The position numbers and the translations under genes were made by a program. The notes beneath the pieces are model-generated. The model did not search any database. It was not told the DNA's origin and saw only the letters and a list, made by a program, of their open reading frames with translations. Positions 62,665 to 64,000 of a stretch of DNA of 64,000 nucleotides are shown here, one piece after another. Source of the stretch: Fibrobacterota bacterium. Its GTDB lineage: Bacteria > Fibrobacterota > Chitinivibrionia > Chitinivibrionales > Chitinispirillaceae. Each line of letters starts with the position of its first letter. Position 1 is the stretch's first letter. The stretch covers positions 62,001-126,000 of the forward strand of contig JAEWVR010000020.1 of the NCBI GenBank assembly GCA_023459055.1. The letters run 5' to 3'.

Positions 62665-64000
62665 GACTATATGTAATTCTCTGCAAGTAAGGGATCCATT
62701 GTGGTGCTTTCCTGAACAAAATTTAGAAATACGAATTTCTGAGATTAACGAACGGTCACTTCATTTTGCATGTGCCTTAGAAAAAATCGATGTTAAGAGC
62801 GGTGATTTTATTGGTATTTCTCTCGGAAATAATTTGGATTTTATAACAGCATTGTTTGCATCTTTTCACTTGGGGGTAGTTGCCGTACCACTTAAGCCGT
62901 TGAATGGAAATCAGAAAGAAAATTGCGCTTATATTGACAAAATACAGAAAAAATCATCATTGAAGACGATTGTTTATGATAGTGAAACAGAACCAGAGAG
63001 TTTGTCGTTTTGGAAAAAAAGTACTGGTGAAAAAGCCTATAATTTTAACGAATTACATTCAATAAATGTATTGGGAACGAATAGATTACAGTCTGAAATC
63101 TGTGGATCGAAAATTGCTTTAATCCAATACTCTTCAGGTTCAACTGGTACACCAAAGGGTGTTATTATAACGTGGGATATGGTAATAAAGCAGGTTTGCT
63201 ATTTACATTCTGTTTATCAGTTGCATAACGGTTATAGTGCTATTCCTTCAATGTCATCTTGGTTACCATTTTATCATGATATGGGTTTGTTTATGGGAAT
63301 AATTTACCCGTTATATTTTAATGCTGATAATTTTCTAGCATCTCCTCGATATTTTTTATCTCGTCCAGTCCGTTGGTTCCAACATATTTCAGATCGGATG
63401 ATTGATGTTAGTTTTACTACAAATTCTGCGATGTCATTTTCTCTACGTAAATTAGAAATGTTACCGGAAGGAACGCTTAATCTCTCTCGTGTTCATTTGT
63501 TTTTTGGTGCAGAAAAAATTTCTCCATTCATATTGAGACGAACAATAAAAATTTTAGGTTTACATGGATTGAGATCGGATAGGGTTTTTGCTGGTTATGG
63601 TATGGCAGAGAATGCTCTTGGAGCAACTTCAACTATTAATTCTGCTCCCAAAATAGTGCATGCAGAAATTGATATTAGCGGAAATGTTTCAATAAAGGAA
63701 TGTTCAACAGAAAATAGTATAGAATTAGTTTCATGTGGCCTTCCATATAATGGTGTGTCAATAACTATTCGTGATGAAAATGATAAATGTCTTGATGAAT
63801 TAAAAATTGGAGAAATTTCAATCCAAGGTCCATGTGTTACTCCTGGATATATAAATGATCCTGAAAATAGTTCAAATGTAATTCCAATGCCAGGTCGACT
63901 TTTGACTCGAGACCTAGGATTTATTTATAACAATGAAGTTTACTTTTATGCAAGAAAAGATGACATGATCATAATTGGAGGGCGAAATGTTATACCGGAT
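62621..64000 (+). CDS. FAAL-type acyl-AMP ligase, 3'-truncated
   Basis: 460 residues are visible; the frame is open at the right edge. AMP-binding motif YSSGSTGTPKG and the FAAL hallmark SWLPFYHDMGL are present, with FAGYGMAENALG further on and the hinge region GGRNVIP at the very end. FAALs activate a carboxylic acid as acyl-AMP and transfer it to an ACP, here most likely the overlapping free ACP. A full FAAL is about 570-600 residues, so only the C-terminal part is missing, and further fused domains cannot be excluded. The chain length of the acid cannot be read from sequence by eye. Confidence 0.92.
   Translation, partial: MDIQTAHLTQKDFIKTICNSLQVRDPLWCFPEQNLEIRISEINERSLHFACALEKIDVKSGDFIGISLGNNLDFITALFASFHLGVVAVPLKPLNGNQKENCAYIDKIQKKSSLKTIVYDSETEPESLSFWKKSTGEKAYNFNELHSINVLGTNRLQSEICGSKIALIQYSSGSTGTPKGVIITWDMVIKQVCYLHSVYQLHNGYSAIPSMSSWLPFYHDMGLFMGIIYPLYFNADNFLASPRYFLSRPVRWFQHISDRMIDVSFTTNSAMSFSLRKLEMLPEGTLNLSRVHLFFGAEKISPFILRRTIKILGLHGLRSDRVFAGYGMAENALGATSTINSAPKIVHAEIDISGNVSIKECSTENSIELVSCGLPYNGVSITIRDENDKCLDELKIGEISIQGPCVTPGYINDPENSSNVIPMPGRLLTRDLGFIYNNEVYFYARKDDMIIIGGRNVIPD

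Noticed and set aside
1..64000. CRISPR array, rRNA or tRNA genes, integrase or attachment sites
   Set aside because: No regularly spaced short repeats, RNA-gene sequences or integrase motifs were seen; the repeats present are PKS domain homology.

Overview
The window is AT-rich bacterial DNA (roughly one third G+C by eye), densely coded, with Shine-Dalgarno-type ribosome sites before most genes. Almost all of it is secondary-metabolite biosynthesis. The organism cannot be named from the sequence. A Tat-exported C_GCAxxG_C_C redox-type protein and a radical SAM enzyme would suit an anaerobe or microaerophile, but that is inference. Both ends of the window cut through genes.

Region 1 (1-43469) holds three giant co-directional genes for a trans-AT (AT-less) modular polyketide synthase with nine KS domains. 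Reading order: (KR)-ACP-KS0-DH-ACP-KS-DH-KR-MT-ACP-ACP-ER-KS-DH / KR-ACP-KS-DH*-ECH-ECH-ECH-ACP-ACP-KS-DH*-KR-MT-ACP-ACP-KS / DH-KR-ACP-KS-DH-KR-ACP-KS-KR-ACP-KS-DH. Two modules are split between proteins, at DH|KR and at KS|DH, and short helical docking segments flank both splits. The last protein stops directly after a DH, with no ACP and no thioesterase.

Region 2 (43556-51712) is the accessory set expected for such a PKS. It holds a metallo-beta-lactamase-fold hydrolase, a full HMG-type beta-branching cassette (HMG synthase, ECH1, donor ACP, decarboxylating KS), an AT-like probable acyl hydrolase, and a trans-acting malonyl transferase with a C-terminal extension. A Tat-exported Cys-rich protein precedes them. 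The cassette fits the ORF2 module that has tandem Trp-flagged ACPs, three tandem ECH domains and a DH without its catalytic His.

Region 3 (about 51800-56067) is a mobile-element island: a complete ISL3-type transposase gene, and an IS630-type element with recognisable ends and TA flanks sitting inside a decayed IS256-type transposase gene, followed by about 1 kb without recognisable genes.

Region 4 (56068-64000, runs off the right edge) is a second, tightly coupled operon: two SAM methyltransferases, a radical SAM/SPASM-like enzyme, a SRPBCC (START-like) protein, a homolog of cyanobacterial acyl-ACP reductase, a ThDP-dependent acetolactate-synthase-like enzyme, a free ACP and a FAAL-type acyl-AMP ligase. 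My reading is that an acid is activated onto the ACP, reduced to an aldehyde, and handled by the ThDP enzyme. This could feed the PKS, tailor or release its product, or be a separate pathway. It is the part of the window I find least like a described system.
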